Positions 57,299 through 64,000 of a stretch of DNA of 64,000 nucleotides are shown here, one piece after another. Under the pieces are notes generated by a model, which saw only the letters and a list, made by a program, of their open reading frames with translations, did not search any database and was not told the origin of the DNA. Where the stretch lies: the NCBI RefSeq assembly GCF_937898925.1, contig NZ_CALDKF010000041.1:1-64000 (forward strand). Reading direction: 5' to 3'. The position numbers were made by a program, and so were the translations under genes. This DNA is from an uncultured Methanobrevibacter sp. (lineage in GTDB: Archaea; Methanobacteriota; Methanobacteria; Methanobacteriales; Methanobacteriaceae). Positions within the stretch are counted from its first letter, which is position 1. The number at the start of each line of letters is the position of its first letter.

Positions 57299-59170
57299 TT
57301 ACAATACTCTGTTAATGCTGTCTAATCCTCCTTCATTAAGTTTATCCTTAACTTTCTTGTAGAAGTATTTCTTATTGATTCTCATGAAGTAAACGTCTTT
57401 TTCGGATTTCTTGATTACGAGCTCTTCCATATAGTTCACTTCTTTTTGAATTTGCCCATCCATTACGAAGATTGCTTTCTTACCTCTTTTAAGGAGCTTG
57501 ATTCTGATTTCACTTCCATCAGATACAACAAATGGCCTTACTCCAAGTTTGTATGGACAAATTGGCACTATAATGAATGCACCTACTTTAGGGTCTACAA
57601 TAGGTCCTCCTGCAGACATTGAATAAGCGGTTGAACCACTTGGGGTAGAGATGATCAATCCATCTGCCCTTAATTCCTCTACAACTTCCCCGTCTACAGA
57701 GATTTCATAATGAAGCATTTTAGCAGGTCTTGCAGTCATGATTACAACTTCATTCAATGCACGGAAAGTTTGGTTTTCGTGGGAAATGATGATTTGTGTT
57801 CTTTTCTCTTTAGACCATTCACCATCCAAAATTGCATCAAGCGCTTCGAATGTATTTTCTACTTCAATTTCTGTCAAGAATCCTACAGTACCCATATTGA
57901 TTCCAAAAATAGGTATTTCCTTAGTCAATTGGTTTTGTGTTCTAAGGAGTGTTCCATCTCCTCCAAGAATGATTGCCATATCTGTTCTAAGTTCGTTCAA
58001 CTCCTTTGCATAATCCCTGAAGTTGTAATTGAAGTTTAGGCTTTCTATGTGCTTTGCAATTTCTGGAGTTTCATTCATTGTTTTTGCAATAATCTTGTGG
58101 AGTTCTGGATTTTCTTTGATTTCTTCCAGCTTTTCTGCAAGCGAGGATTCAATAACCGTTTCCATATTCTTTTGAATCAATGTTTCAAAGATCTTAAGTG
58201 AGAATAATACTGATTTATATTCATCCACTCTACTTACGATTGCAACGCTTTGGATCTTATCCAATTCGTCATTGTTTATGATTTTAATTATTTGATTATG
58301 CAAATCAGGATTTCCTGCACTTACAACAACTGCCTTTTCGTAGATGCTTAATCTGCTGTCTAACTTTTCACCATACTTATCGGTTACAATAGCTCCAGCT
58401 TCCTCTACGATAAGCTTTGAAGCAGCAATATCGATGATTCTGCTTCCTCTCAAATCGAGAAACGCATCATATTTTCCGCTTGCAACATATGCAAGTTCCA
58501 GTACTACAGAACCTAATACTCTCATCCTTCTTGCAGTGTCCACTAATTTGGATACGGATAGAGTTTTACTTTTGGTAAATCCCCCAAGGCTTATTTTTGT
58601 CAAGTCAGTTTCACTGCTTGGAGTCATTGGCTCTCCATTTCTTTTTGCACCGTTTCCTTTAATGGCTTCATAGAAGTTTCCATTAGCATAATTCTTTACG
58701 AATCCAAGTTGAACGTCATTTAATGTTGCTTCTCTTCCTTCCGGCACATTTGCCACTGCAATTGACATACCATATGCGGGAATGTTCTTGATTGCATTGC
58801 TTGTTCCGTCAAGGGGATCAATTAGGAATATGAATCTAGGCTTATCAGGGTCTTCTTTTTCCTTTTTAGTTTTTGGAACATTATTAAGCAATTCTTCACT
58901 TAGGCTGATTGCTTCCTGTTTTCCTTTTCCGAGTTTAAGTTCCCCTATTTCTTCACTGATTAAATAAGACTCAAAATCAGCATCCTTAAGGAGTTTGATT
59001 ACCTCATCTTCTGCTATGATGTCAATATAAGATGTAGGGGTGCCGTCTGCACCAATCTTAACAAATTCTCCAGCTTTTGGATTTCCAACTTGTCCTTCAA
59101 GGAGATTTTCCACTTTTTCGAAAACTGTGGTCGCAATGTTTCTGCAAATATCTATATCCTCTTGATTCAT
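57299..59170 (-). CDS. Bifunctional NADP phosphatase/NAD kinase
   Basis: 623-residue fusion. Residues 1-290 are an inositol-monophosphatase-type phosphatase (metal ligands ISEEIG at 71-76 and LIDPLDGTSNAIKN at 116-129, RIIDIAASKLIVEEAGA at 244-260). Residues 305-615 are an NAD kinase (AIILGGDGTLLRTQ with GGDGT at 403-407, INMGTVGFLTEIEVE, and the segment STPSGSTAYSMSAGGPIV). The fusion is known from Methanocaldococcus, where the two halves oppose each other and set the NADP/NAD balance. RBS is GGGG-type. pdaD is encoded just upstream on the same strand. Confidence 0.92.
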   Translation of the reverse strand: MNQEDIDICRNIATTVFEKVENLLEGQVGNPKAGEFVKIGADGTPTSYIDIIAEDEVIKLLKDADFESYLISEEIGELKLGKGKQEAISLSEELLNNVPKTKKEKEDPDKPRFIFLIDPLDGTSNAIKNIPAYGMSIAVANVPEGREATLNDVQLGFVKNYANGNFYEAIKGNGAKRNGEPMTPSSETDLTKISLGGFTKSKTLSVSKLVDTARRMRVLGSVVLELAYVASGKYDAFLDLRGSRIIDIAASKLIVEEAGAIVTDKYGEKLDSRLSIYEKAVVVSAGNPDLHNQIIKIINNDELDKIQSVAIVSRVDEYKSVLFSLKIFETLIQKNMETVIESSLAEKLEEIKENPELHKIIAKTMNETPEIAKHIESLNFNYNFRDYAKELNELRTDMAIILGGDGTLLRTQNQLTKEIPIFGINMGTVGFLTEIEVENTFEALDAILDGEWSKEKRTQIIISHENQTFRALNEVVIMTARPAKMLHYEISVDGEVVEELRADGLIISTPSGSTAYSMSAGGPIVDPKVGAFIIVPICPYKLGVRPFVVSDGSEIRIKLLKRGKKAIFVMDGQIQKEVNYMEELVIKKSEKDVYFMRINKKYFYKKVKDKLNEGGLDSINRVL

Positions 59171-59241
59171 ATTATCCCCTCAATTTTTGTTTTTTCTTGA
59201 TTTAAAAATTATAATTTTAATAAGTTCAGTAATTATGATTT

Positions 59242-59700
59242 TTATTCTAAAATGTCCTCTGTAATGTAAATGACTGCAGCTATTGCAGATCCTATTTCTT
59301 TTACGGTATGATGCGCTTCCTCTACAATCAATTCCTTAATCTTTACATTTCGCTTATCCATCATGTACTTTACCATTTCTATTGCTTCGTTCTTTATGTC
59401 TTCTGGATTCTGATTGATTCCATTTGCCTCAACGACACATCCCAATTCTTCGCCAATAGCCACTGCAACACAAGCAATAAGTTCCTCTCCTTTGTTTTCG
59501 GAAGTTAAGCTTGATAAGACACAGTTCACCATAGCTCCTGCTTTCAATTTAGGCAATTTTTCAACTTTAGTATTGGCTTCAAGCATGCTTGAAACCTTTA
59601 TTAAGTTCACATCACCAATTTCCGCTTCATATAAAGCATTATCAAAAGCGTTCAATTCTGTTGGGCCTTCGCTTGAGCCTGAAACAATAGCTATTCTCAT
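59242..59700 (-). CDS. pdaD: Pyruvoyl-dependent arginine decarboxylase
   Basis: Decarboxylates arginine to agmatine, the first step to polyamines. 152 residues, the usual small proenzyme. The self-cleavage site giving the pyruvoyl group is the Ser-Ser pair in LIKVSSMLEAN (about residues 37-38). Other features: GPTELNAFDNALYEAEIGDV at the front, LKAGAMVNCVLSSLTSENKG and the acidic catalytic region in IVEEAHHTVKEIGSAI. It lies beside aIF5A and agmatinase on the opposite strand, which together cover the polyamine route. Confidence 0.93.
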   Translation of the reverse strand: MRIAIVSGSSEGPTELNAFDNALYEAEIGDVNLIKVSSMLEANTKVEKLPKLKAGAMVNCVLSSLTSENKGEELIACVAVAIGEELGCVVEANGINQNPEDIKNEAIEMVKYMMDKRNVKIKELIVEEAHHTVKEIGSAIAAVIYITEDILE

Positions 59701-60049
59701 TATACCACTTTATTTTAAAAATTCTTAAAAAATTATTTTTATATTATCATTTTCATTTATTTTTTTTATCTCATTTGATTAATGATTGGAAAATTAATTG
59801 AATAATCATTTTGATAAAAAAATTTTTATCTTAAATAATATTTATCTTTTATAATATATTAATTTATAAAATATTATTTTGGATATTCCTTTTTGACATA
59901 TTTTTCATACGAAAGTTTATATATAATTTTAAATTAATATATTATTAATCTATATTTTATTAGGTTAATCGTATTTAATTTCAAAAAATGAAATTAAATA
60001 ATAAATTTCAATTAAATTTATTTTTAATTATTATTGTGAGGTTATTTTA
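59701..60049 (+). promoter_or_regulatory. Divergent spacer with aIF5A promoter
   Basis: 349 bases between pdaD and aIF5A. CGAAAG followed by TTTATATATAA (TATA at 59916-59926) is one of the clearest BRE/TATA pairs in the window. It would give a leader of about 100 bases ending in TGAGGT before the ATG. No other element stands out. Confidence 0.6.
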
Positions 60050-60457
60050 ATGTCAACCAAAGTTGTAGAACTTAAAACCGTAAAAGTCGGAAAATATATT
60101 GTATTAGATGGAGAAGCTTCTAAAGTAACTAGCTTAACCACTTCATCTCCTGGTAAACATGGAGCTGCAAAAGCAAGATTAGAAGCTGTTGGTATTTTTG
60201 ATGGTCAAAAAAGAAGTTTAGTAAAACCTGTAGACACTAAAGTAGAAGTACCTATTCTTGACAAAAGAATCGGTCAAATCTTAGCTGTTATGGGTGACCA
60301 AGTTCAAATCATGGACTTAGAATCATTCGAAACCTTTGAATTACCTATACCTGCTGAATTCGATGAAGAAATCAGAGGCGCTGTAGGTACTGACTTAGGT
60401 GTAGAATATATCATTGCTTTAGGCAATATGAAAATCATGAGAACTAAAAAAGTATAA
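60050..60457 (+). CDS. Translation initiation/elongation factor aIF5A
   Basis: 135 residues. Binds the ribosome and helps stalled peptide bonds such as polyproline. The modification loop is [14 protein letters not shown]: Lys in GKHG is the residue converted to (deoxy)hypusine using a polyamine. The N-terminal SH3-like barrel ([20 protein letters not shown]) and C-terminal OB fold ([17 protein letters not shown]) are complete. Codon bias indicates strong expression. The polyamine genes pdaD and speB flank it. Confidence 0.95.
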   Translation: MSTKVVELKTVKVGKYIVLDGEASKVTSLTTSSPGKHGAAKARLEAVGIFDGQKRSLVKPVDTKVEVPILDKRIGQILAVMGDQVQIMDLESFETFELPIPAEFDEEIRGAVGTDLGVEYIIALGNMKIMRTKKV

Positions 60458-60482
60458 TTTTTTAGTTTTTTTACACTTTTTC

Positions 60483-60501
60483 CGGATTTTTTTAAAATCC
60501 G
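60483..60501 (+). terminator. aIF5A terminator hairpin
   Basis: CGGATTTT-TTT-AAAATCCG, a perfect 8-bp stem followed by TTTTC, 26 bases after the stop. A CAAAT microsatellite-like stretch follows at about 60516-60547. Confidence 0.6.
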
Positions 60502-60671
60502 TTTTCAATCTTTTTTCAAATCAAATCAAATCTAAAATCAAATCAAACTTTTTTTATTTTTTATTATTCTATTTTTAATTAATTACTTGATTAACTGAGA
60601 TTATTAATTAATCAAATAATTAATTGAATATGCAATTAATTTAAAATTAAACAAAATGAAATAGTGATATA

Positions 60672-61613
60672 ATGCTTTTTAATACTTTTGAACCAGGAAA
60701 ATTTGCTTTTTCAGCAGAATCATTTGATATATATGGATTGGATAATGGTAGTCAATCTAAGGATTCTGTTGATTTTGTAAAGTCTAAAAAATGGGGAATA
60801 ATTGGAGTTCCCTTTGACAGCACTTGTTCTTATCATCATGGTTCAAGGTATGGCCCAACAATCATAAGAGAGGCATCATTTGGTTTTGAACAGTATAATT
60901 CAACCTTTGAAAAGCTTTTAGATGGAGAATTCTATGACTGTGGGGACCTTAATGTTGTTCATGGCAACTGTAGCAAAACCTGCGATTCTCTTGAAGATGC
61001 TGTAGGTGAGTTGATAGGTTCCAACATTAAGCCAATTCTCATTGGTGGAGAGCATAGTGTAAGCATAGGTTCTGTTAAGGCATTGTGTGGTAAAGAGGAA
61101 AGCAATGACTTGTCTGATATCACTGTCATCCATTTAGATGCTCACAGAGACATCATTGACACTTATATTGGGGAAAAGGATTCTCATGCAACCATTATGA
61201 GAAGAGTTTATGATTTGAATCCTAAGGAATTGATTCAGATAGGAATAAGATCATTCTCCCTTGAAGAAAAGGAATTTGTTGAAGGTGAAGATAATATCAG
61301 CAGCTTTTTAGCAAAAGACCTTTTTGATGGCTTTGATATTCTTTTGGAAAAGCTTGATTCAATTGAAGGAAAAGTCTATATTTCCATTGATATGGATGTG
61401 ATTGACCCCGCATTTGCACCATCTGTAGGAAATCCAACTCCAAATGGATTGCATCCTCTTGATATTGAAAACATTTTTGATGCATTGGCAAGTAATGAAT
61501 CTATTGATGTAATTGGATTTGACCTTGTTGAGGTTGCAAGTGATAAATTAGGTGATATCACTGCTGTTCTTGCAGCTAAAATGATTTATGATTTCTTGAC
61601 ATTATTTGCTTAA
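60672..61613 (+). CDS. speB: Agmatinase (ureohydrolase family)
   Basis: Hydrolyses agmatine to putrescine and urea, using two manganese ions. 313 residues. GVPFDSTCSYHHGSRYGPTIIREASF, the metal site ILIGGEHSVSIGSV, VIHLDAHRDIID and ISIDMDVIDPAFAPSVGNP are the family signature. The substrate side chain loop (PTPNGLHPLDI) differs somewhat from PEPGG seen in many agmatinases, but the neighbourhood with arginine decarboxylase favours agmatine. RBS GTGAT. Confidence 0.92.
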   Translation: MLFNTFEPGKFAFSAESFDIYGLDNGSQSKDSVDFVKSKKWGIIGVPFDSTCSYHHGSRYGPTIIREASFGFEQYNSTFEKLLDGEFYDCGDLNVVHGNCSKTCDSLEDAVGELIGSNIKPILIGGEHSVSIGSVKALCGKEESNDLSDITVIHLDAHRDIIDTYIGEKDSHATIMRRVYDLNPKELIQIGIRSFSLEEKEFVEGEDNISSFLAKDLFDGFDILLEKLDSIEGKVYISIDMDVIDPAFAPSVGNPTPNGLHPLDIENIFDALASNESIDVIGFDLVEVASDKLGDITAVLAAKMIYDFLTLFA

Positions 61614-61875
61614 ATTTTTTAATGGGTTATTTTCAATCATTTTTTCAATAATTCAATTTTTAATCATTAATTATTTTTCACTATTTTATTTAGCCATCAT
61701 CATTAACAAATAATATAAATATTACTTAAACACATATCTTAATTATAATTTATTATTTACTATATAAGTTAAATAAAATTATTACAAGTCATTTTTACAA
61801 AAATAAAAAAATTATTAATCAATTTTACAAAATTATAAAATTATTATAAAATTAAAAAAAATTAGGAGATTTTTG

Positions 61876-62475
61876 ATGTATAAGAGAGAAATAGAATTGT
61901 CTGGTCATATCATCGATTCTTTAACTCTTCCTAAAACCATGGATATTATCATGGACAACGGAGGAGACTTTGATATACTGGAATTTGATATAGGAAAACG
62001 CAAATCTGATACTAGCCATGCTAAAATTATGGTTTCAGCTGAATCTCCCGATATTTTAAATTCTATTCTTGATGAACTTAACTTTATTGGGGTTTCAATA
62101 TCTGAAATTGAAGAGGTAAATCTTGTTCCTTCTCCAAAAGATAAAGTGGCCCCTGAAGGTTTTTATTCAACAAGTCATCATGTTACTCATATTTATTACA
62201 AAGGCGAATGGATTCTTGTCGATGAAATCGACTTGCCTATTATTGTAGATGCAGGTATCGGCAGACCGTCTCAGGCTTGTGAAGCAATGGAAATGGGGGC
62301 GGCTGCAATTATGGCAAACACCGCACTTGCTACTGCAGGAGACCTGCCTATGATGGCTTCTGCATTTAAGCACGCCATTGAAGCAGGACGAAAGGCTTAC
62401 CTTGCAGGACTTGGCAGAGTATTGACACGCGGAGCCTCAGCTTCTGACCCTCTGACGGGATTCCTCAGAGATTAA
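61876..62475 (+). CDS. Chimeric frame: LOR/SDH N-part joined to ThiG C-part
   Basis: Start at ATG 61876 behind TAGGAG. Residues 1 to about 115 match the N-terminus of the archaeal LOR/SDH family, which includes ornithine cyclodeaminase-type enzymes ([57 protein letters not shown]). From VDEI (115-118) onward the sequence is the C-terminal half of bacterial thiazole synthase ThiG ([37 protein letters not shown]). Both parts are incomplete: LOR/SDH lacks its remaining domains and ThiG its catalytic Lys half. GC rises sharply at the same point (about 62,220). The product is unlikely to be functional as either enzyme. Confidence 0.85.
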   Translation: MYKREIELSGHIIDSLTLPKTMDIIMDNGGDFDILEFDIGKRKSDTSHAKIMVSAESPDILNSILDELNFIGVSISEIEEVNLVPSPKDKVAPEGFYSTSHHVTHIYYKGEWILVDEIDLPIIVDAGIGRPSQACEAMEMGAAAIMANTALATAGDLPMMASAFKHAIEAGRKAYLAGLGRVLTRGASASDPLTGFLRD

Positions 62476-62484
62476 GGAGAAGAT

Positions 62485-63738
62485 ATGGAAAATCAATTTT
62501 TTGTGGATTCGGAACATCTGTCACCCGAAGCACTTGAAAAAAAGCACAGGCTTGAAAACGATCCGTCATTCCGTAAAAACCTTATGGAGTATATGCCCGG
62601 TATGGAGATAATTGAGTCAGGTGTTTGCACAAGCGTTATTGCACAGATGAATTCTTATGATTATTCAAAATATACTGCTGATGATGTTAAAGCGTCATTG
62701 GAACACAATACTTGTACGATAGAAGATTTTAAAGCACTTCTTTCTCCTGCGGCAGAACCGTTTCTGGAACAAATGGCAGAGCGTGCAAGACTTGAAACAA
62801 GTAAGCACTTCGGAAATACTGTCTATCTGTTTACGCCTCTTTACATAGCAAACTATTGTGAAAATTACTGTGTATATTGCGGTTTTAACTGCTACAACCA
62901 TATCAAGCGTATGAAGCTATCACAGGAGCAGATTGAAAAAGAGATGAAAGTTATAGCAGATAGCGGTATGGAGGAAATTCTGATTCTCACGGGCGAAAGC
63001 AGAGGTCAGAGCAATATTGAATATATTGGTGAAGCGTGTAAATTAGCAAGAAAATACTTCCGTATGGTCGGACTTGAAATTTATCCTGTAAATACCGATG
63101 AATACAGATATCTTCACGAATGCGGTGCGGACTATGTAACCGTATTTCAGGAAACCTATGATACGGATAAATATGAAAAACTGCATCTGCTCGGACACAA
63201 GCGCGTTTGGCCTTACCGTTTTGATGCACAGGAGCGTGCGCTTCGTGGCGGTATGCGTGGTGTTGCATTCTCAGCTCTGCTCGGACTTTCGGACTTCCGT
63301 AAAGATGCCTTGGCAAGTGCATTGCACGTATATTACTTGCAGAGAAAGTATCCTCATGCAGAGATGTCACTTTCCTGCCCGAGGCTCAGACCCATTATCA
63401 ACAACGATAAAATCAATCCTCTTGACGTACACGAAAAACAGTTATGTCAGGTGCTTTGTGCATACCGCATATTTCTTCCTTATGTGGGAATTACGGTATC
63501 TTCCCGTGAAAGTGCCGAGTTCAGAAACGGTATTGTAAAAATTGCTGCAACAAAGGTTTCCGCAGGTGTTTCAACAGGTATCGGAGACCATGAAAGCAAG
63601 TATATGGGCAAGGAAGCCGAAGCTGTTCAAGGTGATGAACAGTTTGAAATTGATGACAACCGAAGTCTTGACAAGATGTATAAAGATATTACAGAGGAAG
63701 GCTTGCAGCCGGTTCTGAATGACTATCTGTATGTGTGA
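62485..63738 (+). CDS. thiH: 2-iminoacetate synthase ThiH
   Basis: Radical SAM enzyme that splits tyrosine to dehydroglycine (2-iminoacetate) for the thiazole of thiamine. 417 residues. The cluster motif is CENYCVYCGFN with CxxxCxxC. Further: GMEEILILTGESRGQSNIEY, LEIYPVNTDEYRYLHECGADY, VFQETYDTDKY and the ending EDNRSLDKM-like IDDNRSLDKMYKDI. It starts nine bases after the ThiG part with AAGGAGA, a bacterial operon style. GC and codons (CGT, CTG, GCG, ACG) are unlike the archaeal genes to the left and suggest a gut Firmicute origin. Confidence 0.93.
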   Translation: MENQFFVDSEHLSPEALEKKHRLENDPSFRKNLMEYMPGMEIIESGVCTSVIAQMNSYDYSKYTADDVKASLEHNTCTIEDFKALLSPAAEPFLEQMAERARLETSKHFGNTVYLFTPLYIANYCENYCVYCGFNCYNHIKRMKLSQEQIEKEMKVIADSGMEEILILTGESRGQSNIEYIGEACKLARKYFRMVGLEIYPVNTDEYRYLHECGADYVTVFQETYDTDKYEKLHLLGHKRVWPYRFDAQERALRGGMRGVAFSALLGLSDFRKDALASALHVYYLQRKYPHAEMSLSCPRLRPIINNDKINPLDVHEKQLCQVLCAYRIFLPYVGITVSSRESAEFRNGIVKIAATKVSAGVSTGIGDHESKYMGKEAEAVQGDEQFEIDDNRSLDKMYKDITEEGLQPVLNDYLYV

Positions 63739-63748
63739 GGTAATAATT

Positions 63749-64000
63749 ATGAAAAATTTTGACCCTACTTTATATTTTATAACTGACAGTACGAATTACA
63801 CAGAGGAAGAATTCCTCTTACGTGTTGAACAAGCTCTCAAGGGCGGAGCAACTCTTCTTCAGCTTCGTGAAAAGGAAAAATCCACTCGTGAATATATCGA
63901 ACTTGCAGAAAAGGTACACGAAATTGCAAAGCGTTACAATGTGCCTCTGATTATTGACGACAGAGTTGATGTTGCACTTGCGATTGATGCGGAAGGTGTT
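63749..64000 (+). CDS. thiE: Thiamine-phosphate synthase ThiE, 3' end outside window
   Basis: The first 84 residues are visible. DPTLYFITDSTNYTEEEFLL, then GGATLLQLREKEKSTREYIE and RYNVPLIIDDRVDVALAIDA, are the N-terminal half of the TIM barrel that couples thiazole phosphate to the pyrimidine diphosphate. It starts ten bases after the thiH stop behind GAGGTAAT. Order thiG-thiH-thiE and tight spacing are those of bacterial thi operons. It shares the high GC of thiH, so it belongs to the foreign or mis-joined segment. Confidence 0.88.
   Translation, partial: MKNFDPTLYFITDSTNYTEEEFLLRVEQALKGGATLLQLREKEKSTREYIELAEKVHEIAKRYNVPLIIDDRVDVALAIDAEGV

Overview
The window looks like a chromosome segment of a Methanobrevibacter-like methanogenic archaeon (Methanobacteriales). 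Reasons: very AT-rich spacers, archaeal TATA boxes, ribosome binding sites mostly of the GGTGAT or GGAGG type, and marker families: methanogenesis marker proteins 2, 3, 5, 6, 15 and 17, coenzyme F430 synthetase, archaeal Trm5, Nob1, diphthine synthase, aIF5A and pyruvoyl arginine decarboxylase. No rRNA, tRNA, CRISPR array or intact insertion sequence was recognised.

Layout. 1-5.6 kb: tail of a PH-like protein, then carA and carB (carbamoyl phosphate for pyrimidines and arginine) and a small orphan gene. 5.8-9.2 kb, minus strand: dicarboxylate/amino acid symporter, ACT-domain protein and a phenylacetate-CoA-ligase-like enzyme. 9.5-17.7 kb: sodium/solute symporter with a 37-residue accessory protein, PRC-barrel protein, pyrE, an Asp-rich surface protein, moaB, nob1, a DUF2117 protein and methanogenesis marker 2. 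18.1-20.6 kb: amino acid ABC transporter whose ATPase gene is broken by a 56-bp insertion. 20.9-26.6 kb: mmp3-mmp6-mmp5-mmp15-mmp17 followed by nifB, a block tied to activation of methyl-coenzyme M reductase. 27-33 kb: alcohol dehydrogenase, a spacer with candidate structured RNAs and a 28-residue membrane peptide, mtnA, trm5, a small coiled-coil protein, a ferredoxin-type aldo/keto reductase and a second candidate RNA locus. 33.4-39.3 kb: dphB, a gene-poor stretch with two long inverted repeats, a queuosine-precursor-type transporter, a winged-helix regulator and gdhA behind a 0.95-kb spacer. 39.6-47.4 kb: a large beta-helix adhesin-like protein with a glycine-zipper tail, an acetyltransferase, a thioesterase, an M48 peptidase, and two related minus-strand orphans. 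47.5-54.1 kb: MATE exporter, a macrodomain/class M sirtuin pair, DUF169 protein, GfcR-like regulator and a Gfo/Idh/MocA dehydrogenase. 54.4-59.7 kb, minus strand: hemC, cfbE, bifunctional phosphatase/NAD kinase and pdaD. 60-61.6 kb: aIF5A and agmatinase.

Functional threads. One is making and activating methyl-coenzyme M reductase: hemC and cfbE for coenzyme F430, mmp3/mmp17 for activation and nifB for a complex iron-sulfur precursor. Another is arginine to agmatine to polyamine (pdaD, speB) beside aIF5A, whose lysine is modified from a polyamine. A third is reversible ADP-ribosylation (sirtuin plus macrodomain).

Caution on the right edge. At about 62,220 an archaeal LOR/SDH (ornithine cyclodeaminase-type) reading frame passes in frame into the C-terminal part of a bacterial thiazole synthase, followed by thiH and the start of thiE with clearly higher GC and bacterial operon spacing. 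This is either a contig chimera or a very recent transfer; the last 1.8 kb should not be assigned to the archaeon without checking.
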